The notes under the pieces were generated by a model. That model saw only the letters and a program-made list of their open reading frames with translations, was not told where the DNA came from and did not search any database. A DNA stretch of 64,000 nt from an uncultured Shewanella sp. (GTDB taxonomy: Bacteria > Pseudomonadota > Gammaproteobacteria > Enterobacterales > Shewanellaceae), in assembly GCF_947501665.1 (NCBI RefSeq), contig NZ_CANMWS010000015.1:1-64000 (forward strand), given 5' to 3'. Shown here in pieces: positions 26,513 through 36,502 of the stretch (within the stretch, counting starts at the first letter, position 1; every line of letters begins with the position of its first letter). Made by a program: the position numbers and the translations under genes.

Positions 26513-28585
26513 CTATTCAATCACTTGTCGAAATGGTGGGAGAGAATTGAGTAAAGATTTCCCATAGCGTTTACTGACTAATCGTCTATCTAAAATGGTT
26601 ATTCGACCATAATCTTGTTCTTTACGTAATAATCTACCGCAACTTTGTATTAGTTTACGCGAAGCATCTGGAATAGTCAGTTGTAAGAAAGGATTTCCCC
26701 CTTTTATTTTTATGTATTCAGCGTGAGCTTGTTCAACGGGGGAGGTTGGAACGGCAAAAGGCAGTTTTGTGATGATGAGGTTGGTTAAATAATCACCTGG
26801 CAAGTCTAAGCCTTCAGAAAAGCTGCCGGTGCCAAAAATAACACTTGGTTCTTGTTTATCACAGCGCTTTTTGTGATCCGATAATATAGCTTGTCTTGAT
26901 GCTGTACCTTGAATAAGAAGTGGTTGAGCGAGTTTGGCTTCAATGAGTCCAGCGACTTTTTCCATTTGCCAATAGGAAGCAAATAAGACCAAACTGGCTT
27001 GTTCATCTTCAATTAAGGTCATAATTTTTTTTGCGAGTTCTTCCGTGAAGGCTTCATGGGTGGGCTCTGTGTCCATTTTGGGCAAGTATAATGTAGCATT
27101 ATTTTCAAAATCAAAAGGGGAATTCATTGCTAAGTAACGGCTGCCATCAGTGAGAGACAGGCCAACTTGATGAGTAAAGTGATTGAAATTATTTAATGCT
27201 CTTAAGGTTGCACTACACAATACAACACCAGCCGCTTTTTCCCATAATAATGATTCAAGCATGAATCCGACTTCAATGGGTGAGGAGTTAAATAAGTAAT
27301 CGCTTTGCTTGCCAGTTAATTGTTCTATCCAACGTGCTTGAGGTGCGCCCTTAGGATTATCTTTTTTGGCCATCATTTTCCACAGCTTTTGTAGATTTTC
27401 CAGGCGCTGTAGCATAAATCCCGTCTCTGAAAGCAAGGCTTCAGATTGATGTTTTGCTATATCACCATCTTTAATCGCTTCATTGAGTAGTGATAGCATC
27501 TTATTAAATTGCTTAAGGGCATTATTGGAAGCTGTTGCTGCATTTTCAGCTTGAATGAGTAAACCTTCGGGTAACACACCGTGTTCAAAGCGGAATCGAT
27601 TTTCTGGGTTATCAAAGCGAGCGTTTTGCGTGTCGCAATAGGATGCAATTTGATTAAGTTGATTTGAAAGTTCAGCGATATGATCTTGCATAGCCTGTGC
27701 AGGGGCAATGATATTATTACTTTTGATTTGATTTTGTAGTTTTGCACATGTCTTACTCATTTTATCTAGCCAATCAATTGCTCCGCGTAATGTGGCTTGT
27801 GCACTACTAAAGTCACGAGCGACATTAGGAAGGTGATGGGCCTCATCCACAATATAAAATAGGGTTTCAGGTTCGGGAAGGATCACTCCGCCACCTAATT
27901 CTAGATCAGCCAGTAATAAACTGTGATTGGCAATAAGGACATCCCATGTATCCAGATCTTCACGGGCCTTATGAAAAGGGCAATGTCTGTGACTGGCATG
28001 TTGTTTATGACAGCTGTGTTTATCACAAGCAATTTGTTGCCACAAATGATCTGCAATTGGTTGATTGAGTGTATCTCTCTCACCATTCCATTTTTGTTGA
28101 TTATAGTCATCAAGCAGTATTTTTAACGTGTCTAATTGGTGAGAGTCAGGCTTGGTTTGCCATAATGCCATTTGTGTCGTATTGGTTTCTTCAGCCATCA
28201 TGGTTAATTTAGACACACACACATAGCGTTGGCGACCTTTGACTAAGCCATACTTAAAATCTAAGTTGGATTGTTGACGAAAAAAAGGCAGATCTTTTTG
28301 CAATAGTTGTTCTTGTAAGGCAACGGTTGCTGTGGCGATGCAGACTTTCTTTTTACTGGCAAGGGCTAATGGAATGGCGCCCAGTAAATAAGCCAATGAT
28401 TTTCCAATGCCTGTGCCTGCTTCCACAACAATAATACGTCTGTGTTTATCGTATTCGCCTGCTAAGGTTTTCGATATTTCTGCCACAATATAATTTTGTT
28501 CTTTGCGCGGACAAAAATGAGGAAGTGTGTCTGCAATACCTTTATAAATAGAACGTATTTGGGTTTTAACATCTGCCGATAACAT
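26513..28585 (-). CDS. dinG: ATP-dependent DNA helicase DinG
   Basis: This XPD-like superfamily 2 helicase with an iron-sulfur cluster unwinds R-loops, D-loops and G4 DNA. Motif I is EAGTGIGKS and motif II DEAHH; motif VI is QSCGRLLR. Four Cys for the [4Fe-4S] cluster are visible: one in RYVC and three in ACDKHSCHKQHASHRHC. The frame is open to 28618, but a start there would lie inside the LexA box, so I use ATG 28585 (MLSADVKTQ, 690 residues), which also matches the usual DinG N-terminus. The gene is divergent from polB. Confidence 0.93.
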   Translation of the reverse strand: MLSADVKTQIRSIYKGIADTLPHFCPRKEQNYIVAEISKTLAGEYDKHRRIIVVEAGTGIGKSLAYLLGAIPLALASKKKVCIATATVALQEQLLQKDLPFFRQQSNLDFKYGLVKGRQRYVCVSKLTMMAEETNTTQMALWQTKPDSHQLDTLKILLDDYNQQKWNGERDTLNQPIADHLWQQIACDKHSCHKQHASHRHCPFHKAREDLDTWDVLIANHSLLLADLELGGGVILPEPETLFYIVDEAHHLPNVARDFSSAQATLRGAIDWLDKMSKTCAKLQNQIKSNNIIAPAQAMQDHIAELSNQLNQIASYCDTQNARFDNPENRFRFEHGVLPEGLLIQAENAATASNNALKQFNKMLSLLNEAIKDGDIAKHQSEALLSETGFMLQRLENLQKLWKMMAKKDNPKGAPQARWIEQLTGKQSDYLFNSSPIEVGFMLESLLWEKAAGVVLCSATLRALNNFNHFTHQVGLSLTDGSRYLAMNSPFDFENNATLYLPKMDTEPTHEAFTEELAKKIMTLIEDEQASLVLFASYWQMEKVAGLIEAKLAQPLLIQGTASRQAILSDHKKRCDKQEPSVIFGTGSFSEGLDLPGDYLTNLIITKLPFAVPTSPVEQAHAEYIKIKGGNPFLQLTIPDASRKLIQSCGRLLRKEQDYGRITILDRRLVSKRYGKSLLNSLPPFRQVIE

Positions 28586-28610
28586 GATTTTACAAACAAA
28601 AGAAATAATG

Positions 28611-28626
28611 CTGTACATAATAACAG
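28611..28626. promoter_or_regulatory. LexA (SOS) box shared by dinG and polB
   Basis: CTGTACATAATAACAG is a perfect CTGT-N8-ACAG palindrome; the flanking TG and TA extend the match to the E. coli consensus. It lies 26 bases upstream of the dinG start and about 93 upstream of polB. Both genes are LexA targets in E. coli, where they are not neighbours. Confidence 0.88.
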
Positions 28627-28718
28627 TAAAAGGCCTAGCCTAAGAAGCTTTTAAATGTTAATTATGTGTTTTTGTTTTGACAATGCTCTATAGAGGTTGA
28701 ATCAATGAGTGTACTTGA

Positions 28719-31121
28719 GTGAGTTTAGCCATGAATGTAATGCCAACAAAGCCTGTCAGCCTAAAAGGTCGAGTATTAACTCGTCAAGGCATTTACAACG
28801 GTGATGATTATTATCTGCAGTACTTTATACAAACGTTGTTAGGCCCTAGGCAGGTTTTAGTCAAAAGTGAGGTTATTTGCTTTTGTAAAACTGAGGATGT
28901 CAAGCGCATTAAGACCTTAATGAAAGACCGAAAAATTCGATTAGAAACAGTAACATTAAAAAATTTTCAAGGTCACTGCATTTCTGCTATTTACTCTGCG
29001 ACAGTGGCGATTCACAGGCAACTGATTCGAGTGTTAACAGATGCCAATATCGTGCTTTATGAGTCGGATATTAAAGCTGAAACCCGCTTTTTAATGGAGC
29101 GTTTTGTGGCGTTAGATGTCGAATTTAGCGGCTTTGACAGCAATATAGCTGCATTTGGTGAGGTATTCATTGCCAATCGAGCACGACAAGCCAATATTGA
29201 GCTAGCGTTGAAAGCGATTTCATTAGATTTTGAATGCAGTCCACAAGGGGAGCTCTATTCTGTCGCATTGTATGGTAAAGAGCCCAACGGCAGTGTTTAT
29301 CAAAAAGTTTTGATGGTCGGTGAATACCAAGAGCATGGAAAGTACCCAGACTATATACAATGGGTTACAAATGAAGTGATGCTTATCCATGCATTGATTA
29401 CTTGGTTTAAGCTTTATGATCCCGATATTATTATTGGTTGGTCAGTGGTGAATTTTGATCTTGCGCTGTTGTATAAACGAGCAAAATTACATGGTATTGC
29501 CTTAACTATCGGCCGTAATAATAGCGAGCTGGGCTGGAAAGTGGTCGATAAATACCGCCCAGAAACCTTATTATTACCGGGGAGAGTTGTATTAGAAGGC
29601 ATTGATTGGTTGAAAGCGGCTTTTTATCAATTTGAGCGTTATGCTTTAGATTTTGTTGCCCATGCTTTATTAGGTGAGGGAAAAGCGATTAATCAAGTAG
29701 AGAATCGACTCAATGAAATTGTGTCACTTTTTCAGCATGATAAAATAGCACTTGCTCATTACAACATAACTGATAGTCGATTAGTGTGGGATATTTTTGA
29801 AAAAACACAACTTTTTGAATTTGCAATTGAAAGATCGAAATTAACGGGATTAGAGCTAGGACGTGTGGGAGGCTCAGTAGCGGCGTTTAATTATCTTTAT
29901 TTGCCGCATCTACATCGAGCGGGTTATGTTGCGCCAGTGATGCCCAGTGGTGATATAAAGGATAGTCCTGGTGGATATGTTATGGATTCAGTTCCAGGGT
30001 TATACAAAGATGTATTGGTGCTTGACTTTAAAAGTTTATATCCGTCTATTATTCGCAGCTTTTTAATTGATCCTAAAGGATTAATTGAAGGTGTTCTTGC
30101 AAAGAATAATGATACTGTTGATGGCTTTTTAGGGGCCAAATTTGCTCGAAAAAATGCGATTTTACCTCAAATAGTGACCAATCTGGCTTTGCAAAGAGAG
30201 AAAGCCAAGCAAGAAGATAATGCCCCTTTATCCCAAGCGATAAAAATCATTATGAATTCCTTATATGGTGTTTTAGGGTCTACAGGGTGTGTGTTTCATG
30301 ATCCTCGATTAGCGAGCTCAATTACGTTACGGGGACATGAAATAATGAAACAAACTCGTGCTTGGATCCAAGATCTTGGCTATCAAGTGATTTATGGTGA
30401 TACTGACTCTACTTTTGTGTGGTTAGGTGATACCACCATAAGTTCTTCAGAAGAAATTGATGATTTAGGCAAACAATTAGCGATAATGGTAACGGATAAA
30501 TGGTCTGATAAGCTCAAAATCGAATGGCAATTGGATAGCTTTTTGGAATTAGAGTACGAATGTCATTATCAACATTTTTTTATGCCTACCTTACGTGATT
30601 CTAAAGAAGGATCTAAAAAGCGTTATGTCGGTGCGATAGCACGAGATGATGCTTCCCTTAACATGATTTTTAAGGGAATGGAGCAGGTAAGGAGTGATTG
30701 GAGCCCTTTGGCAAAACGGGTGCAGTATGAACTTTATTTAAGATTATTTCAGGGACAGGACGTGATCCTTTTTTTGCAGGGTATTTTGCATAATTTAACA
30801 AATGAACAACTTAATAATGAATTGGTGTTTAGCAAACGTTTAAAAAGAGATGTGTGTGATTATAAAATTAAGTCAGCACCTCACATTGATGCAGCAAAGC
30901 GGCTCTCTTTATGGACAAAAAAGGCGGACTATTTAAAAAAGGGCACTCGAGTAGAATATGTGATGACAGTGAATGGTGCTGAACCAGCCGATTTGAGACG
31001 CTCTTGTATTGATTTTGATTATTATGTGGAAAAGCAACTGGCACCGGTTGCTGAACCAGTACTGACAATCTTAAATAAAAGCTTTAATGAAGTTGCAACC
31101 AATCAAATGATGTTAATTTGA
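28719..31121 (+). CDS. polB: DNA polymerase II
   Basis: This family-B DNA polymerase handles damage bypass and replication restart. The order of motifs is right: 3'-5' exonuclease SLDFECS (Asp-x-Glu) and IIGWSVVNFDL; polymerase motif A DFKSLYPSIIRSF; motif B KIIMNSLYGVLGS; motif C YGDTDSTFVW; then GSKKRYVG. With 800 residues it is slightly longer than the E. coli enzyme. The start is GTG 28719 or, equally likely, ATG 28731; neither has a strong ribosome site. It is expected to be SOS-induced from the box upstream. Confidence 0.96.
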   Translation: MSLAMNVMPTKPVSLKGRVLTRQGIYNGDDYYLQYFIQTLLGPRQVLVKSEVICFCKTEDVKRIKTLMKDRKIRLETVTLKNFQGHCISAIYSATVAIHRQLIRVLTDANIVLYESDIKAETRFLMERFVALDVEFSGFDSNIAAFGEVFIANRARQANIELALKAISLDFECSPQGELYSVALYGKEPNGSVYQKVLMVGEYQEHGKYPDYIQWVTNEVMLIHALITWFKLYDPDIIIGWSVVNFDLALLYKRAKLHGIALTIGRNNSELGWKVVDKYRPETLLLPGRVVLEGIDWLKAAFYQFERYALDFVAHALLGEGKAINQVENRLNEIVSLFQHDKIALAHYNITDSRLVWDIFEKTQLFEFAIERSKLTGLELGRVGGSVAAFNYLYLPHLHRAGYVAPVMPSGDIKDSPGGYVMDSVPGLYKDVLVLDFKSLYPSIIRSFLIDPKGLIEGVLAKNNDTVDGFLGAKFARKNAILPQIVTNLALQREKAKQEDNAPLSQAIKIIMNSLYGVLGSTGCVFHDPRLASSITLRGHEIMKQTRAWIQDLGYQVIYGDTDSTFVWLGDTTISSSEEIDDLGKQLAIMVTDKWSDKLKIEWQLDSFLELEYECHYQHFFMPTLRDSKEGSKKRYVGAIARDDASLNMIFKGMEQVRSDWSPLAKRVQYELYLRLFQGQDVILFLQGILHNLTNEQLNNELVFSKRLKRDVCDYKIKSAPHIDAAKRLSLWTKKADYLKKGTRVEYVMTVNGAEPADLRRSCIDFDYYVEKQLAPVAEPVLTILNKSFNEVATNQMMLI

Positions 31122-31373
31122 TTGGTGTTATGTTGCGAAAAAACTTTTTAAGTGTTCTAATTTGGTTTTATTGCATGGTGTTGTATGGTTTCTTTAGTTA
31201 ACGTGATGCGGAAATCTCAGTTTTTTGTAATATTCGTCTTTAAGTCGATACTTATTTGTTGCTAACATCTGATGCAACAAAGGACGAAAAAAACAATGGA
31301 ATGATTAAAATTAAGTTAAATATTAAAACAACAAATTTTAATTATACTAAAAACAAATAAGGTTAGGGATCAT

Positions 31374-32573
31374 ATGAAAAAGACTCTAGTTGCATCGGCA
31401 TTAGCAGCAGTTATTTTTGTTCCATCAGCATCAGCTATTGAAATTTATAAAGATAATAAAAATGCAGTTGGTATTGGTGGTTGGATAGACGCAAAAGTGA
31501 TCACTACTCAAGGTGAAACGGATGTGTCTAATGGCTCTACTCGAATTAATTTCAATTTTACTCGTCAACTGACCCATGACTGGAAAGCGTTTTCTAAGCT
31601 TGAATGGGCCGTTAACATGGTTGGCAACACCAGTGTTGCGTATGATGATTCAAATGGTTTAACCTCAAGCAGTAGTGAATTTTTAACCAACCGACTAGGT
31701 TATGTGGGCCTTAGTAATGACACATATGGCTCGGTGGCAATCGGTAAGCAATGGGGTGTTTGGTATGATGTGGTTTACAATACTAACCTATTAGGCTGGG
31801 ATGGTAACACCTCAGGAACCTACACTTATAATGCGGCAGATGGTTCGGTGAATGGCACGGGGCGTGCTGATAAAGCGGTACAATACCGGAATGCCTTTGG
31901 TGACTTTAGCTTTGCATTGCAAGGACAGCTTAAACAAGATACTTATACGACGAATACCACAACAGATAATAGTAGTTTATTCGTGACTTCTCAGAGTGTG
32001 CAGCAACTGGATTATTATAATACCTACGGCATTTCGATGACTTACCAAGTAACGAATAACTTTGTGTTAACCGCGGGGGGGAACCGAGGCGAGTTTGATG
32101 CATGGACAGGTGATGTAGGATCAAGTAGCGCTAACTGGACTAAAAATAGCTATACCGACTCAATTTATGGTGCTGGTGCGACATATGGTAGTTGGAACGG
32201 TGAAGGTTTTTATGCTGCGGCGAATGTTAACCAACAAAAATATCATGATACCGATCCTGCTGGCCGTTTGATCCCAGAAGCCGTGGGTTTAGAATCTTTG
32301 TTCTCCTATAAATTTGAGAATGGCTTACGTCCACTTATTGCCTATAACGTCTTAAAAGCAGATAGTAGTTATGGTGATGATTATAACGGTGACACTTTTA
32401 AACGTGAGTTTTTAGTCTTGGGATTACACTATGTATGGACACCTAAAACGGTGGTTTATATTGAAGCCCGTAAAGATTTAAGTGACTCTAAAAGCAGTAC
32501 TGCATCAATCCAAACACTCATGGATGATGATGAAAGTGATGCAGTTGCGATAGGCATACGTTATTACCTATAA
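31374..32573 (+). CDS. Outer-membrane porin (gram-negative porin family)
   Basis: This 399-residue beta-barrel has a 21-residue signal peptide (cleavage after ASA). General-porin features include GWIDAKV near the mature N-terminus, alternating hydrophobic strands, NRLGYVGLSNDTYGSVAIGKQWG (the conserved LGLKG..G.l..G pattern before loop L3) and a C-terminal strand ending AVAIGIRYYL. AGGG sits upstream of the ATG. It is trimeric by family; ion or sugar preference is unknown. It is a single-gene unit with a strong terminator. Confidence 0.9.
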   Translation: MKKTLVASALAAVIFVPSASAIEIYKDNKNAVGIGGWIDAKVITTQGETDVSNGSTRINFNFTRQLTHDWKAFSKLEWAVNMVGNTSVAYDDSNGLTSSSSEFLTNRLGYVGLSNDTYGSVAIGKQWGVWYDVVYNTNLLGWDGNTSGTYTYNAADGSVNGTGRADKAVQYRNAFGDFSFALQGQLKQDTYTTNTTTDNSSLFVTSQSVQQLDYYNTYGISMTYQVTNNFVLTAGGNRGEFDAWTGDVGSSSANWTKNSYTDSIYGAGATYGSWNGEGFYAAANVNQQKYHDTDPAGRLIPEAVGLESLFSYKFENGLRPLIAYNVLKADSSYGDDYNGDTFKREFLVLGLHYVWTPKTVVYIEARKDLSDSKSSTASIQTLMDDDESDAVAIGIRYYL

Positions 32574-32599
32574 ATTTTTTTACATCACATTAGTGACTG

Positions 32600-32623
32600 A
32601 GCACCCTTAAAGGGTGCTTTTTT
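32600..32623 (+). terminator. Rho-independent terminator of the porin gene
   Basis: AGCACCC (32600-32606) pairs with GGGTGCT (32612-32618) across a 5-nt loop, and six T follow. Confidence 0.93.
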
Positions 32624-33628
32624 ATGGTAGATTGACTTATCTTTATATGGCTTATATCAGCCTAAGTAACATGATGTGAGGGAGGAGACCATCAAATCAG
32701 GTTAAGTTAAGGCTACAGTTAAGTGTAAAACACGCTTAAGTTAATCCTGCTAAAAGAATGAAGACAGTGTTTCTGGTGTCTTTTAATCGCGTTATTGCTT
32801 ATTGATGTACGACCCCAAGCCCGTTCTTCACATTCATGTGAATATGACATGTATTCGTCTGTAAACCTTCGGTGGAGAAGATTGAGTGGCGTCAGGAATC
32901 AAAGCCGAGTATAACGATATAACATCAGTTCTGCCTTGTAGAGAACTGGCATAGAAACCCAACAAACTGCTGCAAATTATCACCAAAGATCCGTTCCTAG
33001 ATATCAAGTGCAATGAATATAGATAAACATGAGTTTTAGCCTGTTTGGATCATCTCCATCAGAAGCTAGGCTAGATTTCCCTAGGGTACGAACTGAAGAA
33101 TGCGTTTTTTCATTTTGATGGTATGACTTATCTTTTATTTATAGAAATGACTCTGACGACAACTATTAGAAAAATATTCACCTTTGTTTACCTATTATAC
33201 TTGTTCATTATTTTTAGTTAGTCATTTATAGCTAGTTCTTTTTGGGGGTATTGAAACCATTTAAATGTTGTCAATATCATCAAAGATACTTTTTATAAAG
33301 ATTAGTTTTTTTATGATATATATCAATATATTGAATGAATTCTTTGTGCTTTTAATCAACAGCCATTTTTTACTTAGTTAGATTTTTAGCAATTTTTTTG
33401 TAAATAAAACGTGATTTTGTCATTTTCAACCTCTCAGCTTTTTCTTATTCACAAAAGTCTCATATGCCCGCAATCATTGTAATTTCATGGGTTTTTTTGT
33501 TGATTAAATGTTTTTTTTGTGTTTTTATCTGTATCCGATGTATCAGATGTATCAAATGTGGCCCCAGAAGTTACTTTTAAAAATCTGTGTCGTTAAAAAA
33601 ATAAAAAAAGTCTAGGGAGATTGACTAT
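32624..33628. other. Long non-coding leader region upstream of TonB receptor 1
   Basis: About 1 kb without a supportable gene. The first 450 bases are less AT-rich and contain a palindrome, TTCACAT-TC-ATGTGAA (32827-32842). On the minus strand around 32740-32880 a short open stretch reads like protein (TDEYMSYSHECEERAWG), possibly a remnant. The last 500 bases are very AT-rich and end in a triple 9-bp direct repeat (33531-33557) about 70 bases before the receptor start. The base-composition change suggests two segments of different origin. Confidence 0.6.
33531..33557 (+). repeat. Three tandem 9-bp repeats, GTATC(C/A)(G/A)AT
   Basis: GTATCCGAT, GTATCAGAT and GTATCAAAT run head to tail, followed by GTGG. 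They sit 72-98 bases upstream of the receptor ATG, where an activator or repressor would bind. Confidence 0.75.
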
Positions 33629-36448
33629 ATGTATAAGAATAATTATCTAGCCAATTCGGTTCGGTTTGCATTAATGAGCGCTGTGACAGCAAGTGCTATT
33701 ACTGTACCATCAGTTTTTGCTGCAGAAGCAGAAGAAAAAGCGGCTAAAGTGGAGCGCATTTCTGTAACAGGTTCACGTATTAAACGCTCTGACATGGAAA
33801 CAGCCAGTCCAGTGACTGTCATTGATGCATCAGCCATTCAAGCTTTGGGTAGTGCCTCTATTGACGGCGTATTGCAGCAGTTAACAGCATCCGGCGGCGG
33901 CATGACAAGTGCAACGACCAATAATGGTGGTCGTGGTAATGCAACTGTTAACTTACGTGGTTTAGGTGAAGAGCGTACATTAGTATTGGTGAATGGTCGC
34001 CGTATGATCCCATCGGGAACAGGTGCATCTTCTACCGTTGATTTAAATACTATTCCCGTGTCCATGGTTGAGCGTATTGAAGTACTAAAAGATGGCGCGT
34101 CTGCAACCTACGGCTCAGATGCCATTGCCGGTGTGGTTAACGTTATTTTAAAGCGTGATTTTGAAGGATTTGAGCTCAATGCGCAAACAGGCATGACTGA
34201 ACATGGTGATGGCGATGAAACTATCATTGATGTCACCATGGGTAATAGTTTTGACAAGGGTAACCTTGTGATGAACATTCAATACACTAAACGAGGCGAA
34301 ACCGGCCAAGCCGATCGTGATTATTCTTCTTGTCCATTAGCTGAAAGTGGTGGTACTAGTCTCTATTGTGGCGGTAGCTCGACATCATTAGGTGGTCATG
34401 TTAAAGGGGATGAAAACTTTGAAATAACAAAATCAGGTACCGATAAATTTGGTAATCCGGTTTACGCTATAGGTGATGCTGGCTTTTATGGCGAGTATGT
34501 TGATGATGGTGCAGGCAACCCGATATTTAAATACTTCGATGAGAATAACAAAAAAGCGGATTTAAGTGGTCGTGGTGGGACTTATCATGATTACATTTAT
34601 GAAGGTGATAATAACGATAAGTTTAACTATAATGAATACAGTTATTTGTATACGCCACTTGAGCGTATTAATTTAACTACATCAGGTACTTACGAGTTAT
34701 TTGATTCAGTCACTTTCTTCGCTGAGGGCATGTACAGTAAGCGCTGGACTAACCAACAAATGGCGCCAGAGCCAGTAGGTATTGAATTTGCTTATAATCC
34801 ACTGAGTGGGAATGGTATAAGCATTCCTATCAATGATACGATTTCTTATTCTCAAGCGGGTTGGATGAGTGATGCGCTTGTAGGCTCTGTTCAAACCGGT
34901 GAGACGGTTAGTTATGGCCGCCGCTTATTAGAGTCTGGTACGCGTAATTTTGCTCAGTCTGTTGACACTATTCGCATTGTGGCAGGTCTTGAAGGCGAAT
35001 TCGATAATGGTTGGACATGGGATGTTGCCTTAAATAAAGGCCGTAACGATGCAACGTCAACCACTGAAAACTTGCATAATATGACAGCCATTACAGATGA
35101 TATTATTGCGGGAACGTTTGATCCTGTATTGCAAACATCATGGTCGGGTGAAAATTTAGCGCAATATAATTATACTTCGGTAGAAAAAAGTTACACTGAG
35201 ATGGATATTTACTCGGCAAACTTGTCAGGCGATATCATGGAACTTCCTGCAGGTGAGCTTGGTTTTGCCACAGGTGTGAGTCATCGTAAAGAATCGGCAG
35301 GTAAAACACCAGACCCAATTACTGCACAAGGGCTAGGCAGTGATGATCGTGAAGAAGCCACAGCAGGTTCTTATACGGTAAAAGCGGCGTATCTTGAATT
35401 AGCTGTGCCTCTATTGAGTGAATTGCCATTGGCACAACAAGTGGATTTAAGTGCGGCTATTCGCTACTTTGATTACAATACCTTTGGTGATGATAATACA
35501 TGGAAGTTAGGGTTAACTTGGCAAGTGAATGACAGCATCATGTTACGTGGTGTTCGCTCGACAGCTTTCAGGGCACCTTCTGTTGATGAATTATATGGCG
35601 GAGCAAGTAATTCTTACAGCTTTATTGACCATGCTGCTTCAGCATTTGATCAAGCAAAAGTAACAGTGGGTGGCAATGAGAACCTTAAGCCAGAAGAAGC
35701 TAACATTACAACATTAGGTGTTGTACTGCAGCCCAGCTTCTTAGAGAACTTCTCGGCAACCGTGGATTATTTTGATATTGACATTACTAACGCCATTACC
35801 GAACTTGATGCCGATTATATTGCTAATTTATGCGTGAGTGACACAGGTCAATTGCAAAATAGTGGTAATGCTGTTTGTCAAGATGCCAATGTATCAGTAG
35901 GCTCAGATACACGCATTATTTTTGATAACGGTTTAAGAAATGTGGGCGGCGAAAGCACAACTGGTTTTGATATCAACATGGCTTATACCTTTGAAGGGTT
36001 AGGGCTTGATTGGAGAATCAATTCAGATACCACTATTATTACTAAATTTGAAACAACCGATCAAAACGGTACTGTGACGGATTATGCAGGTAAAATTACC
36101 AGCTCAAGTGATATTGGTGGCTATGCGAAATACAAGTCTAATTTAGATTTGAAAGCGGCGGGTGATGATTGGAGTGCAACCTATCAAATTCGTTACATTG
36201 ATGGTATGGAGTCAATGTCAGCTGCTTGTGATTCAGGATGTTATGGTGCAGAAACAGATGCCGTTTTCTATCATAACCTGTCAGGAACTTACATTCTTAA
36301 CGAAACCGTTTCCTTTGGTGCGGGTGTGAACAACTTATTTGACCAAGAACCTGAGTATTACACAGGTTACAACTCGGCTAATACAGCGCCTGCAATTTAT
36401 GATGTACTGGGTCGTTATTACTACCTAAGAGGTACGGTAAGATTCTAA
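33629..36448 (+). CDS. TonB-dependent outer-membrane receptor 1
   Basis: This 939-residue receptor has a signal peptide (cleavage after VFA, about 31) and a likely TonB-box/plug start VERISVTGSR (41-50). The plug domain runs to about residue 180 (DGVLQQL, NLRGLGEERTLVLVNGRRM, VERIEVLKDGASATYGSDAIAGVVNVIL), and a 22-strand barrel ends in the C-terminal aromatic strand YYLRGTVRF. GGGAG lies eight bases before the ATG. There is no N-terminal signalling domain. In marine gammaproteobacteria such receptors take up oligosaccharides, peptides or siderophores; the substrate cannot be told. Confidence 0.94.
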   Translation: MYKNNYLANSVRFALMSAVTASAITVPSVFAAEAEEKAAKVERISVTGSRIKRSDMETASPVTVIDASAIQALGSASIDGVLQQLTASGGGMTSATTNNGGRGNATVNLRGLGEERTLVLVNGRRMIPSGTGASSTVDLNTIPVSMVERIEVLKDGASATYGSDAIAGVVNVILKRDFEGFELNAQTGMTEHGDGDETIIDVTMGNSFDKGNLVMNIQYTKRGETGQADRDYSSCPLAESGGTSLYCGGSSTSLGGHVKGDENFEITKSGTDKFGNPVYAIGDAGFYGEYVDDGAGNPIFKYFDENNKKADLSGRGGTYHDYIYEGDNNDKFNYNEYSYLYTPLERINLTTSGTYELFDSVTFFAEGMYSKRWTNQQMAPEPVGIEFAYNPLSGNGISIPINDTISYSQAGWMSDALVGSVQTGETVSYGRRLLESGTRNFAQSVDTIRIVAGLEGEFDNGWTWDVALNKGRNDATSTTENLHNMTAITDDIIAGTFDPVLQTSWSGENLAQYNYTSVEKSYTEMDIYSANLSGDIMELPAGELGFATGVSHRKESAGKTPDPITAQGLGSDDREEATAGSYTVKAAYLELAVPLLSELPLAQQVDLSAAIRYFDYNTFGDDNTWKLGLTWQVNDSIMLRGVRSTAFRAPSVDELYGGASNSYSFIDHAASAFDQAKVTVGGNENLKPEEANITTLGVVLQPSFLENFSATVDYFDIDITNAITELDADYIANLCVSDTGQLQNSGNAVCQDANVSVGSDTRIIFDNGLRNVGGESTTGFDINMAYTFEGLGLDWRINSDTTIITKFETTDQNGTVTDYAGKITSSSDIGGYAKYKSNLDLKAAGDDWSATYQIRYIDGMESMSAACDSGCYGAETDAVFYHNLSGTYILNETVSFGAGVNNLFDQEPEYYTGYNSANTAPAIYDVLGRYYYLRGTVRF

Positions 36449-36476
36449 TCTTACAGTCATCTTATTAGTTACTCAA

Positions 36477-36502
36477 AACGTCGCCTAGTGCGGCGTTTTT
36501 TT
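36477..36502 (+). terminator. Rho-independent terminator of TonB receptor 1
   Basis: AACGTCGC (36477-36484) pairs with GCGGCGTT (36490-36497) with one G-T wobble and a 5-nt loop; seven T follow, ending at 36502. Confidence 0.92.

Noticed and set aside
32700-33100. Group II intron or attC-like structure in the leader before TonB receptor 1
   Set aside because: I could not find a domain V hairpin or paired R-box motifs; only a simple palindrome is present.
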